Shown one piece after another: positions 42,341 through 52,199 of a stretch of DNA of 64,000 nt. Every line of letters starts with the position of its first letter. The stretch's first letter is position 1. Below the pieces are notes generated by a model that saw nothing but the letters and a program-made list of their open reading frames with translations, was not told the DNA's origin and did not search any database. Origin of the DNA: Leishmania infantum JPCM5 (Eukaryota > Euglenozoa > Kinetoplastea > Trypanosomatida > Trypanosomatidae); assembly GCF_000002875.2 (NCBI RefSeq), contig NC_009390.2, positions 2,501 to 66,500 of the forward strand, read 5' to 3'. The position numbers and the translations under genes were made by a program.

Positions 42341-44024
42341 TGCGGTGATGCGCCGATATTTAGCAGCGTTGAATGAGTAGGATCAAGTGCGGTTTGCTCG
42401 GGCGCCTGTGTGCGTCTGTCTCTCTCTCTCTTCCTCCTCAGTACCGCACATCTCCGTCGGGATGAAGGGGCGATGGGGGACGCCTCAGTGCGCCGTATCT
42501 CAGAGTCCAGCACCCCCCCCTCCCCAGTCGCTGCGTTGGAAAGCCGGGCAGCCCTCCTATGTCCCTGCCACGTGCCGAGCCGCTTCTGGTGGTGACGGGG
42601 CCAGGCGCCAACACTGCTGAAAACGACTGAGCGATGTGCCGCTGGTGGTGTCGGCGGTCAGGTCCTGGACGGCGCTGCGTCGGAGCGACCTGCGACCGTG
42701 TGAGCGCGCTTGTGCCATCCATGCGATCAGGCCGAGTGCCAGCGTGTCTCGTCCGGCCCCGACACTGCCTGCTGGTGTGGGGAACGCGAACCCCCCCCCC
42801 CGACAGCAGCACCAGGTGCTGACCAGCGTGATGGAAGCGGCTGCGAGGCGACCTGCGAGACGGTGGCGGGCGGAGAGGTTGAGGCAGGGGCCGCTCACAG
42901 ATGGCCGCGTCAGCGCATGTGGTGCAACGCTTGTGTGCCGCTGCGTGGCACCGCGCGGACGGGGTCTTGCGTGGGAGTGAGATGGAGGGGGGTTGCATTC
43001 CTGTGCGATGACGAGAGAGACGCGTTGAGAAAACAGTCGGTTCTTTCTTGTGTGTTCGACGCTTACTGCACCTGTTCCTGTCCCCTGCCTACATTACCCC
43101 CCCCCTCCCCACACACCCTTCTCGTCCTTGTGTGGCGGGTGGGAGTCATGTCTTCCCACCGGCGGTGTCTTTCCTGTTGTATTTCGGTCTCTCTGTACGC
43201 GTCTTGATGGTTCGTATTTTCTGTGTAACAAGGATCGGATGCTGTTGTGTGTGCGCTAAGGAAACGGTTTTGAAGTAACACCTCACGCGAAGGAGGGAGA
43301 CCGTTGCACCGTGGCAGGTTACCCCGTCCTCCAGCTTCGTTTAAACAACCGATAAGAAAGCACTCGCTAAAATCTGAACACTAGAAAACAATCATGATGA
43401 CGTGTCGGCGTGCGACGAGAATGTGTGCAGCCGTTGTCCTCTGCATCCTTTCTCCCCACCCCACTCCCCCACTACCCGTGTGAGTCACCTGCGTATCTGT
43501 ACTGCACCGCAAGGGGGTCGATGCTCATGCTCACACACTTTCATTTTTCGATATGTGTGTGTGTGTGTGTACATGGCGAATACCGCCGATCTCGGGGGAG
43601 GTGGAGGGGGAGGAAGGGAAAGACGTGAGCACCCGCATCGCTTGCTATTGTGTGGTTTGCGGACCTCCCGCGTGCAGACACATACACATATAGAGGCGTG
43701 CACGGACTTCTCCTGGGGACTCTTGAGCACCCTCATCGGGTGTCACCCTTCTGTATGCCGACCCTCTCGCACCCTTCACCCTCCCCTTCGTCCCTGGGTC
43801 TTCTCCCCTGTTTCCGCTGCTGGCACGAGGTTGGCCAGCGGGCTCGTCAGCAAAACAACGGTGCTTCCACGGCGGTCGCACCCGTGCCCGGACGTACGTA
43901 TATCTGCTTTCGCGTGTAGACGCATCCGTGCACCGACGTCGTCCACGGGCCCTCGCAACGCCGCTCACAGTCCCGCTCCCGCCCGCCAGACTTCCTTCAC
44001 GACAAAAAGGTACCCCGCCGCCGC
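42341..44024. other. Intergenic spacer with repeat copy 4
   Basis: About 1.7 kb holding repeat copy 4 right after the helicase stop, then T/CT-rich DNA with a poly-C tract near 43097 and a TG repeat near 43554. No supported gene. Confidence 0.65.
42467..42973 (+). repeat. SIDER-like dispersed repeat, copy 4 (3' shortened)
   Basis: This 507-bp copy starts GGGGCGATGGGGGACGCC like copies 2 and 3. It leaves the consensus after GGGGTCTTGCGTG, so the last 40-odd bases shared by copies 2 and 3 are missing. It begins 127 bases after the helicase stop codon, placing it in the 3' UTR. Confidence 0.78.
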
Positions 44025-45350
44025 ATGCCCGCCAGCGCGCGCAAGAGGGACAAGGTGCCAGCGCCGGGCGCCAAGGGGGAGAAGTCCACCTGCTTCTACA
44101 CAAAGAAGAAGTGGAAGTCGGTGCTGCACGAGACGCGGGTCGACCTCGCCGGCCGCGCCCTTGGGCCACGTGGCGCCCTCATTGTTGGTACAGCCCTCTT
44201 CAAGAACACGTACGTCACCTCGCTCGATCTGAGTCAGAACGAACTAGGCGATGGCGGCGCGATCGCGATCGCCAGCATGCTGCGCTTCAACACCCAGTTA
44301 CAGCACTTGAACTTGTCGCACAACGACATGACAGACATCGGCGGCATCGCACTGGCGAGTGCGTTCATCCCGAATGTGAGTCCGTCTGGCCAGCCCGGTC
44401 AGTGGAACCGCACGCTGTTTAGCCTCGTTCTCATGGGCAACAAGTTCGGCGATGACACCCTCCTTGCCATGAGCAACGCCGCGGCCTGCCACCGCGACTT
44501 GACCCGCGTGGACCTCTCGTGGAACAACGTTGGACAAAACGGTACGAAGTGCCTCATGCGCGCCTACCAGCGCAACCCCCTGTGTGTGTACCAACTAGCC
44601 GCCAACGCGCTCGGTGACGAGGGCACCGTGTACCTGTGTGAGGCGTTGCAGCGCTACGGCGGCAAGAGCCAGACAACGCTGAACCTTTACCGGAACTCCA
44701 TCAGCTGCCCCGGCACCGAAGCAGTTGGCCGACTTCTGGCGAATTCCTCCATCGTGCAGGACGTGAGCCTCGCCGGCAACACGATCGGCTTCAAGGGTGT
44801 GCAGGCACTGCAGCGTCAGTTGACGGACGCCGCCGTGATCGCCAGCTGCTCCTTGCGCATCCTCAACCTCAGCGACAACTGGATTGGCGATGAGGGGGCG
44901 GCGAGCGTAGCGGCCATCATCAAGGCCAATATCCCCTCGCTCGAGCGCCTCGACGTGTCCGAAAACAAAATCACCGACGTCGGCGCCACCGCCATTGTCA
45001 CGGCGGCGCTGCAGAACACGCATCTGCTTCTACTGAACTGCGAGGCAAACTGCCTTGGCTCCAAGGCAGTAGACGCGGTGGTACGGCTTATCCATGAGAC
45101 GCGCACGCTCACATCGCTCAACGTGGCCGGCTGCGTCAACTCGGCTGATCACCGGCGCACGCTGGCCATCGCGGTGGGTGAGACCGACGGGCTGCACGTT
45201 GAGCTAGGCCCGAATCCGGAAGATGCGGCTGGTGCCGAGGGCACGGTCCTAATAGAGAAGATCACGGAGCACCTGCAGATGTTGGCGGACCAAGAGGCGC
45301 AGCGGCAGAAGGAAAGCATGGCTGCGAAGAAGCTGAAAAAGGCCCGCTAG
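44025..45350 (+). CDS. Leucine-rich repeat protein (ribonuclease-inhibitor type)
   Basis: The 441-residue protein has a basic N-terminus (1-35), then about nine LRRs of the ribonuclease-inhibitor type (pattern L-x-x-L-x-L-x-x-N, then G-D/x-x-G-A near the end of each unit) through about residue 385, and a charged Lys/Glu-rich helix at the end. There is no signal peptide, NACHT or kinase module. Such stand-alone LRR proteins are binding scaffolds, and several in trypanosomatids are cytoskeletal or flagellar, but no partner can be named. The ATG at 44025 is the first in frame; the upstream open frames are CT-rich leader. Confidence 0.9.
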   Translation: MPASARKRDKVPAPGAKGEKSTCFYTKKKWKSVLHETRVDLAGRALGPRGALIVGTALFKNTYVTSLDLSQNELGDGGAIAIASMLRFNTQLQHLNLSHNDMTDIGGIALASAFIPNVSPSGQPGQWNRTLFSLVLMGNKFGDDTLLAMSNAAACHRDLTRVDLSWNNVGQNGTKCLMRAYQRNPLCVYQLAANALGDEGTVYLCEALQRYGGKSQTTLNLYRNSISCPGTEAVGRLLANSSIVQDVSLAGNTIGFKGVQALQRQLTDAAVIASCSLRILNLSDNWIGDEGAASVAAIIKANIPSLERLDVSENKITDVGATAIVTAALQNTHLLLLNCEANCLGSKAVDAVVRLIHETRTLTSLNVAGCVNSADHRRTLAIAVGETDGLHVELGPNPEDAAGAEGTVLIEKITEHLQMLADQEAQRQKESMAAKKLKKAR

Positions 45351-46422
45351 CGGTGGAGGAGGGCGAGGAGGTCGGTGTCGGTGTCGGTGTTGCCGATGGG
45401 CAGCAGCAGCAGCCGAGAGAGACGGTCGATCCCCCTCCCCTTCTTGCCATGCTGCGGAGGAGGATGCGGATGGGCATGACGCCCCCCTCCTTCTCCTCCT
45501 CCCTTGCCGTTTCTTTTTATGTCCCCTGTCACCGTTCTGTTCCCTTTGAGATGTAAGCTACACTTCAACCTGAAAAGAAGGGGCACAAGAGGCGAGTGCC
45601 GCGCCCGCACCGTGCACCAGCGACCACCTCCTCCTCTACTGCTAGCGCTCTCCTTCTATCTGTGTGTGTGTGTGTGTGAGGATGTGCGATGTATGGCCCC
45701 ACCCCAAGAGACAATGGCGGATTGGGAGGGAGGGAGGGGAGGCCGGCGGTATGTCTAGTGCTGATGTTTCAAAATGGCGCGAAAGAGGGCGGACTGGGCG
45801 AGACAGAGCGCGCGTCTGCTCGCACTGTTTCGGTTCTGTTTCAGGTATTTGGCAAGAAGGAGGAAAGTGAAGCCACGCATTGCCATCATCATCTTCGTGC
45901 CACGCTCAAGGGCGCGCAGGCAAGGCAGCGTGCGCGTGCGCGCAAGAGGCGCTTGTGTGGTTCACTGCTGCAGCCATCTGCGTTCCGAGCCGTCTACAGC
46001 ATCATCATCGGTGTCGTGTTCTTGGAATGATGTCTCCGTTTTCATCCTCCTCTCTCTCCGCCGTTTCCGTGTGGTCGACTTCGTGCTGCGAGAGCGGAAG
46101 GGACACCCCACAGGCTGTGCAGCTGTGATCCTCTGCGGCCGTGTGTGTGTGCGCGCACGCGAGTAGCAGAGACCCTCAGACTCAGCGTTCTCCTTCCTTC
46201 GGTGTCCCCCCCCCCACCCCCACACACACATCAGAACATGCAGGCATGCGTAGGGGGTGTTCTCATGCACTCTCTCGTACACACACCATACACCATACGA
46301 TCTCATAGACTTGTGCGCACGGTAGCTGCACCTCCCCTTCACCCCGGCATTGCTGCCTCCTTTTCCGCATCTCTCCTCCCCCTTCTCTCCACGCGCGCGC
46401 ACGCACGCACGCAGTCTGTGCG
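45351..46422. other. Intergenic spacer
   Basis: About 1.1 kb with a TG repeat near 45661, poly-C near 46207 and CG/CA-alternating tracts just before the next start. No supported gene. Confidence 0.6.
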
Positions 46423-47964
46423 ATGCCGATTATTAAAAGCCGTGTCCATGCCGATGAACTCCACGCGGCGAAGAAAGCGCTTGCCGCTGCCAATGGCGAG
46501 GCCGACGTGCTGCGCCAACAGGTGCTCGAGCAGCGCGCGCAACTCGACGAGCGTGCTCAGCAAAACGCGAGACTTGCTGCGGAGCTTGTGCAGGCTGAGA
46601 CGAAGCTGGAAGAGGCGCACCGCCAGCTCACAGAGATGCAGGCACACACCCAAGTGAGAGAGGAGCACCACTGCGAACAGATGCACCGCATGGCGCAGAA
46701 CGTGCGCACTCTGGAGGATATGGTTCAGGCGTCGCGGCGGAGCGAGAGGGAAGGATCGAGTTCGATGTACCACCGTGGGCAGAACGCCGGCAACGGTTCC
46801 ACGGACGATGCAGGCCGTGCTCGGCAGCGTGGGAAGCTGAGCCACTCCCAAACGAGTGCAGCGTTGCAGCGGCCGCCGGCTGTGCCGACACGAGGCGACA
46901 AGGCTGTACGAGAGCAGCACCGCTCGCCGCCTAGCCCCTCTCCGGCGGCAAGTCTGCCGATCTCCGCGCAGGTTTTGTACTGGCAGGAGCAGCTGCTTGA
47001 CTTTAGTCAGCGTGCGGCCGAGGGCTTTGGCGAAGTGCAGCGACAGCTGCGCCGCTGCCTGCCCCCCTCGCCTGCGGCCGCAGGCTGCCATGCACACGCT
47101 GGCCAGGAACCGCTTGCTGCCAGTGCGTCTCCCGGCACTGATGCGCATCGATGGTGCCGGCAGCTGCGCCGCCTCCACGCGCACTTTGACGAAGTAGTGC
47201 AGGCCGACTCGAAGCTCATCAGCTTCCTGCTCCTCGTGGCGCAGCAACAGGGCCAGCAGCTTCGCACCCTCCAGGAGCGGTGGGCCGAGGCACAGAACAC
47301 TGTGCGAGAGGCGGAAGGGGTGCTGGACGAAGCGAACGCGCGAGTGACCCGTAATGCACAGGAATCGGCGGTGCTGCGCCAAGAATGCGCCGTCCTTACA
47401 GAGGCGCAGACGGCCCTGCAGGCGCAACTCACCAACCGCACCCGCGAGCACCAAGCCGCCGTCACTGCCCTGCATCGTCTGCAGGAGGCGCACGCGCAAC
47501 TCACCAACGCTCACACGAGGCAGGAGGAGATGTGGGCCACGCGCCTGGCGCAGGCTGCTGAGCTCCAGCAGCAGGCCAGCAACTACGCACAGAAGCTCGA
47601 GGCAGCGTTACTGGATAAGGAGCGGCTAATGTCTGCTGCTGCGGCATCGACTGAGCAGCAGCTTCGACGCGAGGTCCTCGAAGCCGCCAAGAAACGTGTG
47701 GCCGTGTTTTTGAAGCAGCTTAACGCCTGCGCAGAGCAGCTGCAAGGCTCTCTGGCAAGTCTCTCCAACTCACCACCGTTGTCTGCACTCGCCGCTTCGA
47801 CCGTGGCAGGGGGCACCGTACAGAAGGTGTCATCGACCGCCTCGCCGGAGCCCTCCCCGCCAGGGGCGTCTTCATCGGCGTACTCCGCCTCTCTCTCACC
47901 CTTACCACAGTCTTTCGGTCAATCGCTCCTGCTGCCCGAGAGCTCGGCTGCTGCATCGATGTAG
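46423..47964 (+). CDS. Coiled-coil protein, unknown
   Basis: The 513-residue protein has coiled coil at about 8-110 and about 235-430, separated by a disordered segment rich in Ser, Gly, Pro and Arg, and ends in a Ser/Pro/Ala-rich tail. No catalytic motif, membrane segment or signal peptide. The ATG at 46423 is the first in frame. Likely a structural protein of the cytoskeleton or basal body, by composition only. Confidence 0.82.
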   Translation: MPIIKSRVHADELHAAKKALAAANGEADVLRQQVLEQRAQLDERAQQNARLAAELVQAETKLEEAHRQLTEMQAHTQVREEHHCEQMHRMAQNVRTLEDMVQASRRSEREGSSSMYHRGQNAGNGSTDDAGRARQRGKLSHSQTSAALQRPPAVPTRGDKAVREQHRSPPSPSPAASLPISAQVLYWQEQLLDFSQRAAEGFGEVQRQLRRCLPPSPAAAGCHAHAGQEPLAASASPGTDAHRWCRQLRRLHAHFDEVVQADSKLISFLLLVAQQQGQQLRTLQERWAEAQNTVREAEGVLDEANARVTRNAQESAVLRQECAVLTEAQTALQAQLTNRTREHQAAVTALHRLQEAHAQLTNAHTRQEEMWATRLAQAAELQQQASNYAQKLEAALLDKERLMSAAAASTEQQLRREVLEAAKKRVAVFLKQLNACAEQLQGSLASLSNSPPLSALAASTVAGGTVQKVSSTASPEPSPPGASSSAYSASLSPLPQSFGQSLLLPESSAAASM

Positions 47965-48490
47965 CGCCGTGCGCCTACTCGTGACGAGGCAAAGAGACAG
48001 GAGTGGACCGCTCTGGCCCACCCCCTCTTCTCGATTCATCATCTACCGCGGAGGACACTTGTTTGTGTGGACCAGGACACGGCCGCATGCACACACATCG
48101 TTATCAGCGTCATGATGAACGCATACGCGCAGGCGCACAGAGAGAGACGCGCGCACCTCTCTGAATTCCGGAGGCAGCTGCGACTTAGAGTAGAGCTTTC
48201 AAGGCCCACCTCGCTGCCGTTGTCCCTTGCTGGCGCGGGAACGCTTCAGAGATGGGCGTGCGCCGTCTTTTCTGAAGACAGAGCTACATCCGCCTCTCTC
48301 CTCGAGCTCGCTGTGTGCTGTGCTCGCGTGCTCTCTGACCCACCATCTGGCACTCTTCTCCACCTTCCTCGCGCCCGCCTTCTTCACAGAAGCGTCGTCT
48401 CCCCGGCGCAGGCACAGCGACGCGCTCCCTGCTCGCTGATGCCCGTCACATACTCACCTTTCCCTTTCTCTTTGCCGTGTTCACTCCGAA
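47965..48490. other. Intergenic spacer
   Basis: About 0.5 kb, CT-rich. No supported gene. Confidence 0.6.
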
Positions 48491-50770
48491 ATGGTGTCCG
48501 TGTTAGTACAGAGGCAGCAACATGAGACCGCCAGGCGCAAGGAGCGCCTTCGCGCCGCCCACCAGGCAGCGGCGGCGCTCTCCATCCAGCAGGCTCGCGC
48601 CTATCAGAAGCAGAAGCGGCAACAGGAGGCGTGCGTTCGCGAGGACGCCCGTCAGCTGTGGTTGCAATCGAACGCGCGCGACTTGGCGGCCATCGACAGA
48701 CTCGTTGCGCGCGCCACTACCGAGCAGGGCGAAGCAGAGGAGGCGGCTGGGCACTACGAGGCCAATCTGCAGGCGGAGGCGTGCGAGGAGGCGGCCGCGT
48801 GGCAGGCGGAGCGGCAGTTGGAGGAAGCACGGCACCGCCTCGCCGTTGCCTACACCCGAACACAGACGCATGAGCGGACGAAGCCGGCACGCCAAGCCGA
48901 GCAGCGTCGTACAGCCGTGCGTGTGACGGAGAAGGTGAGGGCGGCGCGGGTGGCGGCTGCGGCACCGGCGGCCCTTTCTCTGTCGAGCGTTCTAGGCAGC
49001 TTGCAGGGCGCGCCAGTGGCCACGCACGTACCGCGCGCCAGCGTCCCCGTGCCGCGACCAAGTCTCGAGCCCCTGCGTAACGTTGCTGGGTCAACCGCTG
49101 GAGCAGCCCTTGCCGATGCCCCGCCTGCTGCACAGTCGCCCCTGCGCCGTTGGCGCATATCCCACGTCGCCCCGCACGTGCATGTCACCTTGCACGGTGA
49201 CCCGACGCATCGCGTCACCGCTCGTGAAGAGAACGAGATAAGCGCTCTGGCGGCCGCGGATGATGCAGTCCCTGCTTCTGCAGACGCCTATGCAGCAGAA
49301 TGTGCAGCTGTCCAGCAGCAGAGGGACGAGGTACTGAAAGTCGGCCGAGAGCGTGCAGCGCAGAGGGCTGCGTCTCTCTTGCGCCACCAGCGTGCGAAGG
49401 AGCTGCAGGAAGAGGAGGAGCAGCAGACACAGCGGGAGCGGCTTGCTGCGGTCAAGGAACGCTACCGTCACCCACACGAAGAAGGCGCCCCAAGTGGCGG
49501 CAAGAAAGCCGCGGCGCCGGAAGTCGGCACACACCCTGCCACAGCCACAACCGGCAGCAGCAGCGGCAGTAACGGCAGTCCGAATCACCAACACCGACGT
49601 CCTCAACGGCAGCGTACGCCTCAGCGGCTTGCCTGCCATCAGCAAGCATACATAAAGGGCGAAGAAGAATTCCGCGCGGCGTTCGTGGAGGCGCCACCCC
49701 TCGTGGTGCGCCTGGATGAAGAGCCGCCGCGTCGTGCACCGCTAAGCGAGCTCTTGAGACCCGTGAAGGTGGCGGAACTGCTGTACAGCATTGCAAACTC
49801 TGTCCCAGTAGATCCCACTCCAGTCACACCGGCGCCGCATCATGGATCCGGCGCCGCCGCAGCCGGTTCACCGTCTTTTCCGATGACAGGCGAGGTGCTG
49901 CCATCCGCGCAACCCTCCGCCAGAGCGCGCGTGCTGCCATCAGTGCCTCTCCGCATGCTGCCCCTCGATGAGCGAAGCAGCGCTGCTCGCGCGAAAGCTG
50001 AGTCGGCACCAGAGGACAGGGCTGCTGCGACAACACCTCTGAGCAGCGGCGAGGAGGGCTGCTCGTTGCCGCCGCCGCCACCTGCGCCGAGAGGCTCCAG
50101 CGGCGCGCCACGCGCTTCTCTTCGCGCGTCTGCAGAGGCGTCGACCGCACCGTCGCCGATGCGGCTCGATGTTCCAGTGAGCCGTACATCGCGCGCGCGG
50201 ACGCCGTCGCCAGAGAAGGCTGCGACTGTAGAGGAGCTTGTCGCTCTCTCTCCTCTCACCCCGGCTCCCCCTGCGGCGGGCACATGCGTGCCCGAGTCAC
50301 CGTCTCCGCCGCCACCGTGCGCTGGGGGGGCTTTGAGAGAGCTTGCTCAAACAGCTGCTAACATGGGTGCTTCAGATGTGACGATGGCTTATCGGCAGCA
50401 GCCCTTGACAGCGCCAGGGGGGAGACGGGCCACTTCCGCCCACGAGAATGCGCCAGCATCGCCATCTGCGCTATCCTCGATGATGGAGCGCACACCGGCT
50501 CACCACCGCCACCGTCGCAGCGCCACGCCGCCGTCGTCGCTGTCCTCCTCCACTACCACCACCACTGAGACTGCCGAGCCGCCGAGCGGCTCCTCTTCCC
50601 CGGCCTCCGTGGAAGGCAGCAGCAGCAGCGGTACCGACGCCTCCTCCTCTTCATATGACAGCGCCAGCACCAGTGGATCGTCACGCCACCCGATGCCGGT
50701 GATGACGGCGGAACAGCTAAAGCTGGCACTCCTGCGTCTGCGCAGCCGCATCAGGTCAGCACAGATGTAG
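48491..50770 (+). CDS. Large charged/low-complexity protein, unknown (possible CEP295-like N-terminus)
   Basis: The 759-residue protein has an Arg/Gln/Ala-rich helical N-terminus (1-160), a short structured patch near 225-245 (SPLRRWRISHVAPHVHV), a helical stretch at 265-330, then a long disordered Pro/Ser/Ala-rich region ending in Ser/Thr runs, and a helical tail (last 20 residues). The N-terminal pattern (an R-x-LW segment, then LVARATTEQGEAEEA) loosely recalls centriolar CEP295, but this is a weak similarity. No enzymatic motif. The ATG at 48491 is the first in frame. Confidence 0.78.
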   Translation: MVSVLVQRQQHETARRKERLRAAHQAAAALSIQQARAYQKQKRQQEACVREDARQLWLQSNARDLAAIDRLVARATTEQGEAEEAAGHYEANLQAEACEEAAAWQAERQLEEARHRLAVAYTRTQTHERTKPARQAEQRRTAVRVTEKVRAARVAAAAPAALSLSSVLGSLQGAPVATHVPRASVPVPRPSLEPLRNVAGSTAGAALADAPPAAQSPLRRWRISHVAPHVHVTLHGDPTHRVTAREENEISALAAADDAVPASADAYAAECAAVQQQRDEVLKVGRERAAQRAASLLRHQRAKELQEEEEQQTQRERLAAVKERYRHPHEEGAPSGGKKAAAPEVGTHPATATTGSSSGSNGSPNHQHRRPQRQRTPQRLACHQQAYIKGEEEFRAAFVEAPPLVVRLDEEPPRRAPLSELLRPVKVAELLYSIANSVPVDPTPVTPAPHHGSGAAAAGSPSFPMTGEVLPSAQPSARARVLPSVPLRMLPLDERSSAARAKAESAPEDRAAATTPLSSGEEGCSLPPPPPAPRGSSGAPRASLRASAEASTAPSPMRLDVPVSRTSRARTPSPEKAATVEELVALSPLTPAPPAAGTCVPESPSPPPPCAGGALRELAQTAANMGASDVTMAYRQQPLTAPGGRRATSAHENAPASPSALSSMMERTPAHHRHRRSATPPSSLSSSTTTTTETAEPPSGSSSPASVEGSSSSGTDASSSSYDSASTSGSSRHPMPVMTAEQLKLALLRLRSRIRSAQM

Positions 50771-52199
50771 CGTTGAGGGGACGGGGAGAACGCGCGAGGG
50801 GAACACTGGTGGCGCGTGCTCGCCATGGGCTCCTCCCTTTCGAAGCCTTCAGAGATTGCCTCGCTGTCATGAAAGGCACACACGGGCACACACACGCAGA
50901 GTTGCTTCTTCAGGCGCTGTGGGTCTCTTTGTTCTGCGCCTTCCCGCCGTGCGCAGGCGCGTCGCGTTGTTCGTATTTCCATCGTCTCTCATGCTCGATG
51001 CATGCGTATTAGATTTAGAAGGGCGCAGAGACACTGCCAGACATACATGCTTACAGACGTGCAGGCATAGACATGAGCCGCCCGCTATCTCCCCCCCCCT
51101 CTCCTCCGCTTCGCCTACTGCCTGCCGTGATCTGTGGGAGAGTCGCTGAGCGGATGGGGGTGGGGGGGCGGGCGGGACCGTCGACTGTCGCACCAGGAGA
51201 AACAAAACAGCAGTTGTACAAGGTTAGACGTCGGGAGAATGCCTTCCCATTCACGCACTCACATGACGGTGTACGAAGGGGGAGGAAGCAGCAACAAGAG
51301 GCTTCGAGGATGTCCTCTGCCCACTGGGCAAGGGCGCAGCGGCCGTCGGCTCAGAGAGCCATCTCCTCCTCCCCTCACCGTTATCTCTTTCACGCCCCTC
51401 CCTGCAGAGTGCACATTCTGCACACCGTGTCACACTCACACGTAACGGTGCGTCTTCCCGCCAATGACTAGACGTTGCGGGTGCCCTGCTCTGCCGACCT
51501 CTCCCCTCTCCTTACCCGTCCTCACTTCTCATCGCGCGCTCGTGCGGCATCGCCCCGCTAACGTCCGCTAGTCCACCCTTTCGCAATCCGTTCGCCGCCG
51601 ATACGCTGCGCCACACACATCTTGGCACGCTCACCCCCGCATCTAAGCGCAGAGAGACACCGTTTACCACAAGGTTACAGGACAGGTCTTTGGGAGCGCG
51701 GCGGTTCTGGCGGCAAACAGCCATCTCTGTGTGCGCTCGTGTCTTCATCTGATAGCGCTCCCTCCCTAACGGACAGCTTCGCGCCCCTCTCTGCTGTGTG
51801 CCGGCTATTCGTTCCTCTTTCTCTCTACTCACTTCTTTGTGTTCTCCTCTTGCCCACATTGCGCTACCCTCTCCACGTAATCACTACGCAGACCCTCCCC
51901 CTCCCCTCTTCCCCCGCTTCGGATCACACACGCTGGCACCCTGCGAACCCTTCTCTCCTCCACCCCGTCGTCTTCGTCTTCTTCGGGGTGAGAGGCGCGC
52001 CTTCGTGTCCCCCTCTCTCTCCCGTGTGTTTTTCCAGTGATTCCGCTGGCCGTGGATGCGCGCGCATCCCTCTCGCTCGCTTCCCTTGTCCCTCCCACCC
52101 TGCTCCTTAACGTCTTACGATTGATCGCCTCGTCGTCGTCGTCGTCGTCCTTGCGTGTGCGTTGCTCAAGGTCCGCAGGTCATCGCTTCGGCCAGCGTC
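50771..52199. other. Intergenic spacer
   Basis: About 1.4 kb, CT-rich, with no supported gene. The right end carries the E2 splice acceptor candidate. Confidence 0.6.
52008..52037 (+). promoter_or_regulatory. Predicted trans-splice acceptor, E2
   Basis: A CT-rich tract ending TTTTTCCAG at 52037 gives a leader of 162 bases to ATG 52200. Confidence 0.45.

Noticed and set aside
43402..44024. Long open frame overlapping the upstream part of the LRR gene in another frame
   Set aside because: Composition is low-complexity Pro/Ser/Arg from CT-rich leader DNA, it overlaps the LRR coding region, and no domain is seen.
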